A program made the position numbers and the translations under genes. Shown in pieces: positions 38,111 through 47,700 of a stretch of DNA of 64,000 nt. Origin of the DNA: Roseofilum reptotaenium CS-1145 (GTDB lineage Bacteria > Cyanobacteriota > Cyanobacteriia > Cyanobacteriales > Desertifilaceae); NCBI RefSeq assembly GCF_028330985.1, contig NZ_JAQMUE010000080.1:62001-126000 (forward strand), written 5' to 3'. Below the pieces are notes generated by a model that worked only from the letters and a program-made list of their open reading frames with translations, searched no databases and was not told the origin of the DNA. Each line of letters begins with the position of its first letter. Position 1 is the stretch's first letter.

Positions 38111-38842
38111 TCAGAATGGTAATCCTGGGACACTCGGAACAGAAACGGGAGGTGCAGGAACTGGAATACCTTGAGCCGTACAGGTAAAGCCTAAATCTCC
38201 AAATAATTGTAGGCAAATCGATCGCAAAGCCCCTTCTACCGTCACCGGCACAGTAAAGCCCTGAAACAGTTCCCCTGCAACAATTTGGGCAAATTCCTCC
38301 GGGGTAATGTCTTGGATTTGGCCTAAAACATTGCCTACGACGGGCAACTTTTGACCAGCGCTTAAAATTATAGGTTCAGCGGCTTCCAAAGCACCTTGGG
38401 GAGTTACCAACACTGTTCCTTCTAAAACCTTGATATTGCCATTATTTTCAGCATCAACTTCTAGGAGGTAGAGCGTTCCTTGGACATTGACTAAAAAACC
38501 GGCAATACAGCCATCGACAGGACCGCTGACCAGAAGTTGACCGTTTTTAACTTCCACACATTGACCGACGGTAACCGAAGAATTGCTGCCCAAACGACCA
38601 ACAGCTCCATTATTAAACTCTAAACCAGCTCTAGCTTCTTGGGTGATCACCGCTTGACCAAAATCCGCTTGATCTTCGACTTTAGCGGGGTTTTCTTCGA
38701 TGAACACTTCTTCGCTGTCTAAAATTTCGTTCACTTCGGCTTGGTTAATTTGGGCTAAAGTCGAGAGGGGAGAATAGAGCATTGCTCCACTCGCGAGTAG
38801 ACTGCTGAGAACAATACGGGAAATTCTGGAGATAGAGTTCAT
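38111..38842 (-). CDS. Exported FecR-like domain protein
   Basis: About 243 residues from the ATG at 38842 (MNSISRISRIVL), or 251 from the ATG at 38866. Signal peptide (VLSSLLASGAMLYSPLSTLA) followed by a FecR-type beta domain (DQADFGQAVITQEARAGLEF, NNGAVGRLGSNSSVTVG, LLEVDAENNGNIKVLEGTV). The C-terminus is Pro/Val-rich (PVPAPPVSVP). Four cysteines suggest disulfides. In contrast to sigma-factor regulators it has no partner sigma factor; it lies head-to-head with a CHAT protease gene. Probably periplasmic or cell-surface. Confidence 0.78.
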   Translation of the reverse strand: MNSISRISRIVLSSLLASGAMLYSPLSTLAQINQAEVNEILDSEEVFIEENPAKVEDQADFGQAVITQEARAGLEFNNGAVGRLGSNSSVTVGQCVEVKNGQLLVSGPVDGCIAGFLVNVQGTLYLLEVDAENNGNIKVLEGTVLVTPQGALEAAEPIILSAGQKLPVVGNVLGQIQDITPEEFAQIVAGELFQGFTVPVTVEGALRSICLQLFGDLGFTCTAQGIPVPAPPVSVPSVPGLPF

Positions 38843-38851
38843 AGTAAAATT

Positions 38852-41575
38852 ATGAGTTTTTTTCATTTAGCCCCAACCCATTTTAGGCTGAGGATCGTTA
38901 GTGCCATCGTCGGGATAGTTTGGGGGGTTGGGGGCGAAATGGTTTTCGTCCCTACTCTGTTTGCTTCTCACGTGCCTCATGCAGAACCCCTAGCCTGGGG
39001 AGTGGAAAGTTCCCCAGAGGCAATGGAGATATTCCGAGAGGGAATGAAACACTATAGCCAAGGAACAGCTAAAGGACTGCGGGAGGCGCTAAAGTCTTGG
39101 GAAGTGGCACTCAAGGTTTCGCAAGAGACTGAAAATACGGCCCAGGAAATCATCATCCTCAATTGGATGGGGTTAGCCTATCGCGAGTTGGGGGAATTTG
39201 ACCAAGCATTTTCCCTTTATAACCAGCTTTTACCGAGAACGGCTAGTCATCCCCAAACGGAAGCCAGCGTCCTGTTGTCTTTGGCACAGGTGCATACGAA
39301 GCTATCTAACTACCAAGAGGCGTTGGATTTGTATAATCAGGCGTTGGGAGTGTGGCGCAGTGTCAATTTTAGAACGGGAGAAGCGGCAACTTTAAATAAT
39401 TTGGGCGTAGTGTATACGGAGTTGGGGGACTATAACCAGGCGCTTACCACCTATAACCGTGCTTTGGAGTTAGTGAAGGATCTGGGTAACCAAAAATCGA
39501 TCGCCGCTACGTTAAATAATATAGGTGGCAGCTATAGTGACTTGGAGCGGTATTCCCAAGCCTTGGTTCATTATCAAGATGCCCTGAAACTGTGGGAAGA
39601 TGAGGAGGATCGCCAGGGACAGGCGAGTACGTTGAATAATATTGGCTTTGTGTATGGGAAGCTGGATAAACCCGATAATGCTTTAGCGACTTATGTGAAT
39701 GCTTTGCCGTTATGGGAAAAATTGGGCGATCGCGCCGGAAAAGCGAGTACCCTGAATAATCTGGGCTATGTTTATGCCCAACAGGGAAATTTAGAGTTAG
39801 CCCTAACCTACTATAATCAGGCTCTAGACTTACGGCGACAGGTGGGAGATCGCCCCAAAGAAGCGCTTACCCTCTATTCCATCGCCCAAGCGCAGCGCCA
39901 ACAAGGGAAGCTTGAACTCGCCCAAACCACTATAGAAAGTGCTCTTACTCTGATTGAGGATCTCAGAACCCGTGTCAGTGTGCAAGACCTCAGAAGTACG
40001 TTTTTCGCCAGTAAGCAGGACTATTATGAGTTTTATATCGATCTGCTCATGGAGCGTCACCGTAATACCCCCGATCGCGGTTATGATACTCAGGCCCTAG
40101 AAGCTAAAGAACGAGCCAGTGGGCGATCGCTCCTAGACCTCCTCACAGAAGCTAAAGTTGACATCCGCACGGGTGTAAATCCGGATCTAGTCCAACAAGA
40201 ACAAACCCTCAGTCAGCAACTAGCTGCCCTAGAAGAGCGCAAACTTAGGCTTTTGCGAGATAACTATCAAGCCGATCGAGCGGCCGAACTCGATCGAGAA
40301 ATTGAAGATTTGCTACTGACCTACCGGGATGTTCAGGCTCGTATCCGCGCTACCAGTCCGAACTATGCTAACCTCACCCAACCCCAACCCCTGAGTGTGA
40401 CTCAGATCCAACAGCAAGTTGTGGATCGGGACACCACTCTAGTGACCTATTCTCTGGGAAAAGAGCGCAGTTATGTGTGGGTAGTGACTTCTGATGGCTT
40501 GCATAGCGCCGAACTGCCCAGTAGAGATACGATCGAAAAAGCCGCCCAAGCGTTCCGAGAAGCCGTGATTTCCCCCAGGCTGAGAATTCGCCGAAGACGG
40601 GCAGAAGGGGCAGCTCATATCCTGAGTACGATGATTTTAGACCCGATCGCTGACCATCTGGAAGGGGAACGGTTAGCCATTATCAGTGATGGGGGCTTAC
40701 AATACATTCCCTGGGCAGCGATCGCCGCTCCTGCTTCCGTGAATACCTATACCCCCCTGATTGTTGATTATGAACTGATCACCCTCCCCAGTGCTTCTAG
40801 TCTCGGCCAACTGAGGCAGGATATTGCCCAACGCCAAGCCGCTCCCAAGACTCTGGCAATCCTCGCCGATCCGGTGTTTAGTCCCCAAGACAACCGTCTT
40901 AATCCTGACATTCAACCACCAGAAAATTTTTTACCACCGGAATTAGAGCGATCGGCTAGAGAAGCGGGACTGATCTTCGATCGCCTCCCCTTTACCCAAC
41001 AAGAAGCCGAAGAAATTCTCGCCCTATTGCCCAAAGGACAAACCATCCAAGGTTTTGGCTTCCAAGCGTCCAAGGCGATCGCGACAAGTCCCGACATCAG
41101 CCAATATCGTATCCTCCACTTTGCTACCCACGGACTGCTCAACAGCATTACGCCCGAACTCTCTGGCTTAGTTCTGTCCCTGCTCAACCCCCAAGGAGAA
41201 GCCATCAACGGCTTTCTCCGTCTCCACGATATCTATAACCTCAATCTTCGTGCTGAACTTGTGGTTCTCAGTGCCTGCGAAACTGGACTTGGAAAAGCCA
41301 TTCGCGGTGAAGGATTAATTGGACTCACCAGAGGCTTTCTCTATGCTGGTGCAGCCCGGACAATTGTTAGTCTGTGGCAAGTTGATGACCGTGCTACCGC
41401 CCAATTAATGATCAATTTGTATCAAAATATGCTGCAAAAAAAACATTCGCCAGCGGCTGCCCTCCGAGCTGCCCAACTCGAACTTTGGAATAGTGAACCA
41501 TACAAACTTCCCTATTTCTGGGCAGCATTTACACTTCAGGGAGAATGGCAACTTTCAGTATTACTTCCCAATTGA
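38852..41575 (+). CDS. TPR-repeat protein with CHAT (caspase-like) peptidase domain
   Basis: 907 residues. Basic-hydrophobic N-terminus (HFRLRIVSAIVGIVWGVGG) looks like a signal or anchor, about eight TPR units follow (about 60-370; QASTLNNIGFVYGKLDKPDN style), a coiled coil (about 445-500), then the CHAT domain (about 560-907). The catalytic pair is intact: His760 in HFATHGLL and Cys809 in VLSACETGLG. CHAT-TPR proteins are caspase-fold proteases abundant in filamentous cyanobacteria. The start codon is 9 bp from the FecR start. A later ATG (38939) with a strong GGGGG ribosome site would remove the signal. Confidence 0.9.
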   Translation: MSFFHLAPTHFRLRIVSAIVGIVWGVGGEMVFVPTLFASHVPHAEPLAWGVESSPEAMEIFREGMKHYSQGTAKGLREALKSWEVALKVSQETENTAQEIIILNWMGLAYRELGEFDQAFSLYNQLLPRTASHPQTEASVLLSLAQVHTKLSNYQEALDLYNQALGVWRSVNFRTGEAATLNNLGVVYTELGDYNQALTTYNRALELVKDLGNQKSIAATLNNIGGSYSDLERYSQALVHYQDALKLWEDEEDRQGQASTLNNIGFVYGKLDKPDNALATYVNALPLWEKLGDRAGKASTLNNLGYVYAQQGNLELALTYYNQALDLRRQVGDRPKEALTLYSIAQAQRQQGKLELAQTTIESALTLIEDLRTRVSVQDLRSTFFASKQDYYEFYIDLLMERHRNTPDRGYDTQALEAKERASGRSLLDLLTEAKVDIRTGVNPDLVQQEQTLSQQLAALEERKLRLLRDNYQADRAAELDREIEDLLLTYRDVQARIRATSPNYANLTQPQPLSVTQIQQQVVDRDTTLVTYSLGKERSYVWVVTSDGLHSAELPSRDTIEKAAQAFREAVISPRLRIRRRRAEGAAHILSTMILDPIADHLEGERLAIISDGGLQYIPWAAIAAPASVNTYTPLIVDYELITLPSASSLGQLRQDIAQRQAAPKTLAILADPVFSPQDNRLNPDIQPPENFLPPELERSAREAGLIFDRLPFTQQEAEEILALLPKGQTIQGFGFQASKAIATSPDISQYRILHFATHGLLNSITPELSGLVLSLLNPQGEAINGFLRLHDIYNLNLRAELVVLSACETGLGKAIRGEGLIGLTRGFLYAGAARTIVSLWQVDDRATAQLMINLYQNMLQKKHSPAAALRAAQLELWNSEPYKLPYFWAAFTLQGEWQLSVLLPN

Positions 41576-41986
41576 TCTACAACCCTCTTCGGTCAATTTT
41601 CAAAAAAGGGGAATGAAATCCTGATTCTTTCGTTGGTGATAATGCTCCGCATCGCTTCGCGATCTCGGGCTGTAATGACAGAAATTTTCGCTTCACGGAC
41701 ATAAAATGTCAGAATTTCCCAGAGTGACAGAAGAGGAATACAGCACTGTGCTTGCGTTATAAAACACAAGCTTGAATCCTCTCTCTCCATGCACCACAAC
41801 CCTATTCCCTTTTCCCTATTCCCTATTCCCCAGCGCAAAGCGCTGTATAAGCCCCGTAACCCCAGAAATATGATAGAACATAACGAATGTCGATACATAG
41901 CAATACGCGCTGATATCGGAGTCAATTTCGGCGATCGCCAAACACTGAAACTTCTTTCCTCAGAGATTTTTCACCTCTGATTACCA
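41576..41986. other. Repeat-rich spacer of about 410 bp
   Basis: No gene supported; the minus-strand frame at 41593-41925 reads through repeats. It contains GAAATCCTGATTCTTTCGTTGG (similar phrase at 56439-56459), a CGCATCGCTTCGCGATCTCGGG palindrome, a CCCTTTTCCCTATTCCC tract and an AGCGCAAAGCGCTGTATAA unit (41831-41849). Confidence 0.5.
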
Positions 41987-43507
41987 ATGACCAGCGCGAT
42001 GCCCGATGTATCGGTAATATACACCTCATACTGGGCCGACATGAGTAGCACGATCGCCAGACTTTGGCAAACGATAGTTAACCTGATCGATCATATTTCA
42101 AATACCTCCATTCTCACCATTGGTAATGAAAAGATCACCATTATTGCCATTATCAATATTCTCTTTTCCTTAGTTATTGTCCTCGTCTTTGCCAGACTAC
42201 TCAAAAACTTCCTCAAATATCGTCTGCTCCAAAAGCTCAAAATTGATGAAGGAAACCGCCAGGCGATCGCCACTATTGTTGGTTACAGCTTTTCCACCAT
42301 TGGTTTTCTAGTTATTTTACAAACCAATGGCTTTGATATTGCTTCTTTAACCGTACTCGCTGGTGGTTTAGGCGTTGGTATTGGTTTAGGTCTGCAAAGT
42401 ATTACGAAAAACTTTACCAGTGGACTTACCCTATTGGTTGAACGCAAACTGCGCATCGGCGATTTTGTCCAATTTGATGGCATGGATGGCTATGTCAAAG
42501 AAATTTCCCTGCGCTCTACTTTAATTCGCACCCGGCGTGGCGGTTCGGTGATTGTTCCGAATAGCCATCTGGTGGAAAATATGATTCTCAATTGGGATTA
42601 TGAATCCCCCACAAACCGGATTCACATTCCTGTTGGTGTGGAATATGGCAGCGATCCAGTTCTGGTAACTGAAGCCCTACTCAAAGCTGCATATATGGAG
42701 CCTTCGGTTAGCTCAGAACCTCCACCCAAGGTCATTTTTATTGGTTTTGGAGCCAGTTCTTTAGATTTTGAACTCTGGGTTTGGGTCTCCCGTATTGATT
42801 TAGAACCTCATATCACCAGTTCCCTGAATTTTTTAATCGAATATCACTTAAGACAATACAATATTACCATTCCCTTTCCTCAGCAAGATTTATGGCTGAG
42901 AAATCCAGAAGTCCTCTATCCAGTCGGACGCAGAAAATCAGAAGTTCAGGAATTTTTAGCAGCTAATCAAAAGCCAGAAATTCAAGACTCTAAGCCGCTG
43001 GCACTCCGGGATTTACTTCCCCAAGTTACCTACTTTAAGAATTTTACCGAACTGGAATTAAGGCAACTCATTGAAGTCGGCTGTCGCAGGCGTTTAAGGG
43101 AATCTGAAGTGCTTTTTCGAGAGGGCGATGCCGGTGATAGTTTTTATATTGTCTTAGCCGGTACAGTTGAGGTTTATGTAGAAAAAATCAATAAGCATTT
43201 AACTAATTTGAGGACAGGCAGTTTTTTTGGTGAACTCTCTTTAATGTTAGGCATTCCTCGTACTGCTTCGGTTCGTGCCGTTGAAGAGACCATTTTATTT
43301 GCCATTAATCATAAGGGCTTTGAAAATTTGTTGCGCGAACACCCAGAACTTTCCGAAGTCATTGTCCAAGAATTTGCCAAACACCAAGACGAACTGTCTG
43401 AACGCCAAAAGCAGTTGCGTGAATTGGGGCTAGTAGATGCTTCAGAAGATGATAAAAATCCGGTGGTTTGGGTGAGAAAACGACTCAAGAATTTGTTTGG
43501 TGTTTGA
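41987..43507 (+). CDS. MscS-type mechanosensitive channel with cyclic nucleotide-binding domain
   Basis: 506 residues. Three to four helices (about 45-145) end in the MscS pore helix (GGLGVGIGLGLQSITKNFTS) followed by the beta domain (VERKLRIGDFVQFDGMDGYV). From about residue 340 there is a cNMP-binding domain with the phosphate-binding cassette FFGELSLMLGIPRTASV (Gly-Glu and Arg-Thr-Ala kept) and a C-terminal helix. Such channels are gated or modulated by cAMP/cGMP; SynCaK-like and MscS-CNB proteins of cyanobacteria are the known relatives. ATG start. Confidence 0.92.
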   Translation: MTSAMPDVSVIYTSYWADMSSTIARLWQTIVNLIDHISNTSILTIGNEKITIIAIINILFSLVIVLVFARLLKNFLKYRLLQKLKIDEGNRQAIATIVGYSFSTIGFLVILQTNGFDIASLTVLAGGLGVGIGLGLQSITKNFTSGLTLLVERKLRIGDFVQFDGMDGYVKEISLRSTLIRTRRGGSVIVPNSHLVENMILNWDYESPTNRIHIPVGVEYGSDPVLVTEALLKAAYMEPSVSSEPPPKVIFIGFGASSLDFELWVWVSRIDLEPHITSSLNFLIEYHLRQYNITIPFPQQDLWLRNPEVLYPVGRRKSEVQEFLAANQKPEIQDSKPLALRDLLPQVTYFKNFTELELRQLIEVGCRRRLRESEVLFREGDAGDSFYIVLAGTVEVYVEKINKHLTNLRTGSFFGELSLMLGIPRTASVRAVEETILFAINHKGFENLLREHPELSEVIVQEFAKHQDELSERQKQLRELGLVDASEDDKNPVVWVRKRLKNLFGV

Positions 43508-43879
43508 TACAGTACTTGGCGCTGTGGTGGGCAATAGAGGAGTGGGGGGAGTGGGCAACAGACTCAATCTAGCAAGTGAGCTATTCTGGCTATTTTTAAA
43601 AACCACCATTGATCCAGGGCATAGCAGAGGCAACTACTGTAATGATCGTTGAGAATTAGCCGCAGTTTTGAACCAGGTTCATGGATAAGGAAACTTTTAG
43701 ACGACTCTTATAGTCTCATCTCCTGCTAACCTAAACTACTCTAGCATTCACTCAACTTAATCTAGAGATCATCTCTAGGAATATTCTTTAATCAAGATCT
43801 ATTCCTAAATTCTGCTGCGTGGCAGTTTACGGGGTGCAATACCAGCAAATCATTGGTATTTAATTTTCCATTACCCAGC
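43508..43879. other. Spacer of about 370 bp, no gene seen
   Basis: AT-rich sequence with no supported ORF. No clear terminator or tract. Confidence 0.5.
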
Positions 43880-44755
43880 ATGACTTCACTGATCTATAGT
43901 CATTTTGTTCCTGAGCGCAAACTCAATCTTCAGGCTCCTTTAACTTTAGCCTGCGATCGAGTTTCTGTGGTTATCCCTGTGAAAAATAATCAACCAGGGA
44001 TTGATCGATTTCTGACCTCTTTTTTTGATTCCCATCTCCCAGAAAACTATCCTCGTGAGATACTTATCGTTGATAATAATTCTTCTATTCCCATTGTCAT
44101 TAGGGAAGATTTTGGTCATTTCAACCTACCGATTAAACGCTTTGAATGTCAAGCGCTCGGTCCAGCTAGTGCGAGAAATTTAGGCATTCAAAAAGCTCAA
44201 GGAGAATGGATTTTATTCACGGATAGTGATTGTATTCCTACAGCCAGCTTTTTAACAGGTTACCAAACTATGCTCAATGGTGCAGTGGGTTATGCAGGCA
44301 ATGTGCAACCCTGGCAACAAGATCAACTCTCTGCTTATTATGGCTCTCAAAAAATTCTGATTCCCCCTTCAGTCCAGGATCAATTTGGGGATCTGCGTCC
44401 CCATTATGTGATTACTGCCAATACTCTAATCTGGAAACCTGCTTTAGAATCAGTGGGTGGATTTGATGACCAAATTCAAATTGCAGCAGGTGAGGATATT
44501 GATTTGGGGTTTCGTCTTTCGGAAGTGGGTCAACTCTCCTATGCTTTGTCTTCCTTAGTTTATCATGATTTTGGTCAAGGTTTATTCTCTTTTATTCGCC
44601 GATTTAAGCGATATGGAAAAGGGAATCAGTTGGTGGGATTGAAGCATGAGGTGGACTTGAAACCACGACCATTTACACCAGCAGAAAAAAATGGTTTGAA
44701 TTGGTTCTTGTCCACTCTTCAATATGGGGCTTTAATGTGGGGATATTGGGATTAA
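43880..44755 (+). CDS. Family 2 glycosyltransferase
   Basis: 291 residues from the ATG at 43880 (MTSLIYSHFVPERKL); the nine-residue longer reading starts at TTG. GT-A fold: SVVIPVKNNQPGIDRFL, then the sugar-binding block GPASARNLGIQKAQGEWILF and the metal-binding TDSDC. GEDIDLGFRLSE matches the ED motif of the acceptor side. It transfers a sugar to a lipid or glycan acceptor, identity unknown. Stands alone, convergent with cobN. Confidence 0.88.
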   Translation: MTSLIYSHFVPERKLNLQAPLTLACDRVSVVIPVKNNQPGIDRFLTSFFDSHLPENYPREILIVDNNSSIPIVIREDFGHFNLPIKRFECQALGPASARNLGIQKAQGEWILFTDSDCIPTASFLTGYQTMLNGAVGYAGNVQPWQQDQLSAYYGSQKILIPPSVQDQFGDLRPHYVITANTLIWKPALESVGGFDDQIQIAAGEDIDLGFRLSEVGQLSYALSSLVYHDFGQGLFSFIRRFKRYGKGNQLVGLKHEVDLKPRPFTPAEKNGLNWFLSTLQYGALMWGYWD

Positions 44756-44780
44756 ACCAGTAGCGAAGCGATCGCCTGTT

Positions 44781-47700
44781 CTACTCAATACTCGCTTCCG
44801 CTTGATGGACAATCGCCCTCAACTCATCGACTCTCTCTGCACTTGCACTTGTCCACAATCCGCGCTGATGTGCCTCTAATAACCGTTCTGCCATATCTCG
44901 GAGCGCCCAAGGATTGTGCTTTTCCACAAACTTCTGTACCTTTGGGTCGAGTAAATAGGCTTCGCTTACGCCCTCATAAATGTGATCGGCAACGCAATGA
45001 GTGGTGGCATCATAGGCAAACAAATAGTCCACCGTTGCCGCCATTTCAAATGCTCCTTTATACCCATGACGCATGACACCGGCAATCCACTTCGGATTGA
45101 CCACTCGCGATCGATAAACCCGGTTAATTTCCTCTTGCAGCGTGCGAATTTTCGGATGATTCATAATGGCATGATCGCCAAAATAAACCGTGGGATTTTT
45201 CCCAGTTAATGACCGTACTGCCGCCGTTAATCCCCCTTGAAACTGATAATAATCATCCGAATCTAATAGATCGTGTTCGCGGTTATCTTGATTGTGAAGA
45301 ACCACCTGTAAATCTTGTAAGCGTTGGGCAAACACTTCCGGTGCAGACTGACCTTCTCCTTGCCCCGTATAGGCATAACTGCTCCAATTGAGATAGGCGC
45401 GGGCTAAATCTTCATCGGTGCGCCAATTTTGGGATTCAATTAAGCCTTGTAAGCCTGCGCCATAGGCTCCTGGTTTCGAGCCAAACATGCGATAATGCGA
45501 TCGCCCCCACGCCTGCTCTTCACTTAACCCTAACTCTTGCCATTTCTGGGTTTCCCCTCTTACCGTCGCCGCTAAAGGGTTGTCCTCTTCCGGTTCATCC
45601 AACGCTGCAACCTTCTCCACCACCTGATTAAACAGATCGATCAAATTCGGGAAACCATCCCGGAAAAACCCCGAAATTCTCAGGGTTACATCCACCCTCG
45701 GCCGTCCCAAAATAGACACCGGAACCACCTCAAAATCCACCACGCGACGAGACGGCCCATCCCAAACCGGTTGTACTCCTAACAACCATAAAGCCTCAGC
45801 CAAATCTTCGCCTCCCGTCCGCATGGCTGAAGTGCCCCACATGGACAATCCCAAGGTTTTTGGATACTCTCCATTTTCCTGGGTATAGCGTTCAATCAGA
45901 GCCTCTGCTGCTTTTCGGGCCATTCCCCAAGCCGTTTCTGTGGGAATCGCCCGAATATCAACCGAGTAAAAATTCCGACCGGTGGGCAGCACTTCCGCCC
46001 GTCCCCGCGTAGGAGCACCCGACGGCCCGCTGGCAACATAGTTGCCTTCTAGTCCCTGCAACAAATTGGTGATTTCTTGGGCGGTTGCTTGTAATTGAGG
46101 ATACAAGGTTTGCTGAATCCAAGTCAGTTCTGTTTGGGTAATGGGTAATGGGTTATGGGCAATTCCCCCATCTCCCCATCCCCCCATCTCCCCATCCCCC
46201 CATCTCCCCATCCCTACCTCTAATAAAAATTGGTCTACATAGTTTGCCGCTAATGTTTCCAATTGCTCCACTACATCGCCCACTTGGTGATAAACCTGAT
46301 CTTCAATGATTACTGGAGGATCTAACTGGGTAGTCGGATCTGTGGTGAGGGGGTCAAACTCTACACCTAAGTCTTCCGCTAAAGCACGAGTAATTCCCTG
46401 GGGACGGGAGCGGGAAATGGCAATGATCAAATCTCGCAGTTGTCGTCCTTGGGGACATTGGCCGAAAATATGCAGACCATCGCGAATTTGGGCTTCTTTG
46501 AGTTCGCACAGATAGCCATCAATGCGGGTGGAGAGTTGGGAGGTGACTTCAGTTAAGTCCTCTGGAGTTAAGCCTAAATCTTGGTCGAGATGTTCTTGAC
46601 GGATCAATTCTGTGATTCGAGATTGGATAGCGGGTAGCCTGGAAGGGTCTAAACTATCGGCTTCATAATATTCATCAACTAGGGTTTCTAGTTGTTGCAG
46701 GGAGCCATAGAGTTCGGCGCGAGTCAGGGGTGGGGTAAGATGGTCTAGGATAACAGCTTGCGATCGCCGTTTGGCTTGCGATCCTTCCCCCGGATCGTTG
46801 ACAATAAACGGGTAAAAGTGTGGCATTGCCCCGAACGCCACTTCCGGATAACAGCACTCAGACAGGGCTAAACTCTTACCGGGTAACCATTCTAAGTTCC
46901 CATGTTTGCCCACATGAATGACTGCATCTGCTTCAAAGATCTCTTTAATCCACTGATAAAAGGCTAGATAATGGGGAGTGGGTTCTAAATCAGGTGCATG
47001 GTAATTTAAGCTGGGGTCTAGATCGTATCCCCGCGACGGTTGGATACCGACAAACACATTCCCCAAATTTAAACCGGCAATGGTAAACCCTGTACACCCC
47101 GATTCTGTAGGGGCGGGTTTACCAATATTTTGCTCTCCCAACCCAGATTTTTGTAAACCCGCCCTTACAATATTCGTATCTACACCAGCAAAACCCCATC
47201 GGTTATTAATGCCTTGTTGCACCTCAACCGGTAACTGCTCAAACTCCCGTTCATAATCATCTTGAGACAGGTATATTCCCCCCATCCCTCTATCCCCCCA
47301 TCTCCCTATCCCATTTACCATCCGTATCTCATTCCCTTCTAAGTCATTCGTCACCCCTGCGGTTAAGCGACTCATGAGATCCTCTGACGTTGCTGGAATA
47401 TCGTGTAACTCATATCCTGCCGTTTTCAGAGCTGCCAGAATTTCTACACAACTGACAGGAGTATCTAAGCCGACACCATTAGCGAGTCGTCCGTCACGGG
47501 TGGGATAATTGGCGAGAATAACAGCAATTTTGCGATCTTGGGCAGGTTTTTGCCGCAGTTTCACCCAATTGGCAGCTAAGTCAGCGACAAAATTAATTCG
47601 GTTGGCAACGGGTTCATATTGCACGACATCGGTTTGCAGTTGCTGATTATAGGTTTGTGCTGCTTTGAAGGAAATGGCGCGGGTGATGATTCTCCCATCT

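Noticed and set aside
41593-41925. 110-codon minus-strand frame in a spacer
   Set aside because: Composed of heptamer tract and palindromic repeats in translation.
46136-46218. Assembly artefact explanation for the tandem tract in cobN
   Set aside because: The frame stays open through the tract, and similar tracts with different unit numbers occur elsewhere; still worth confirming by resequencing.
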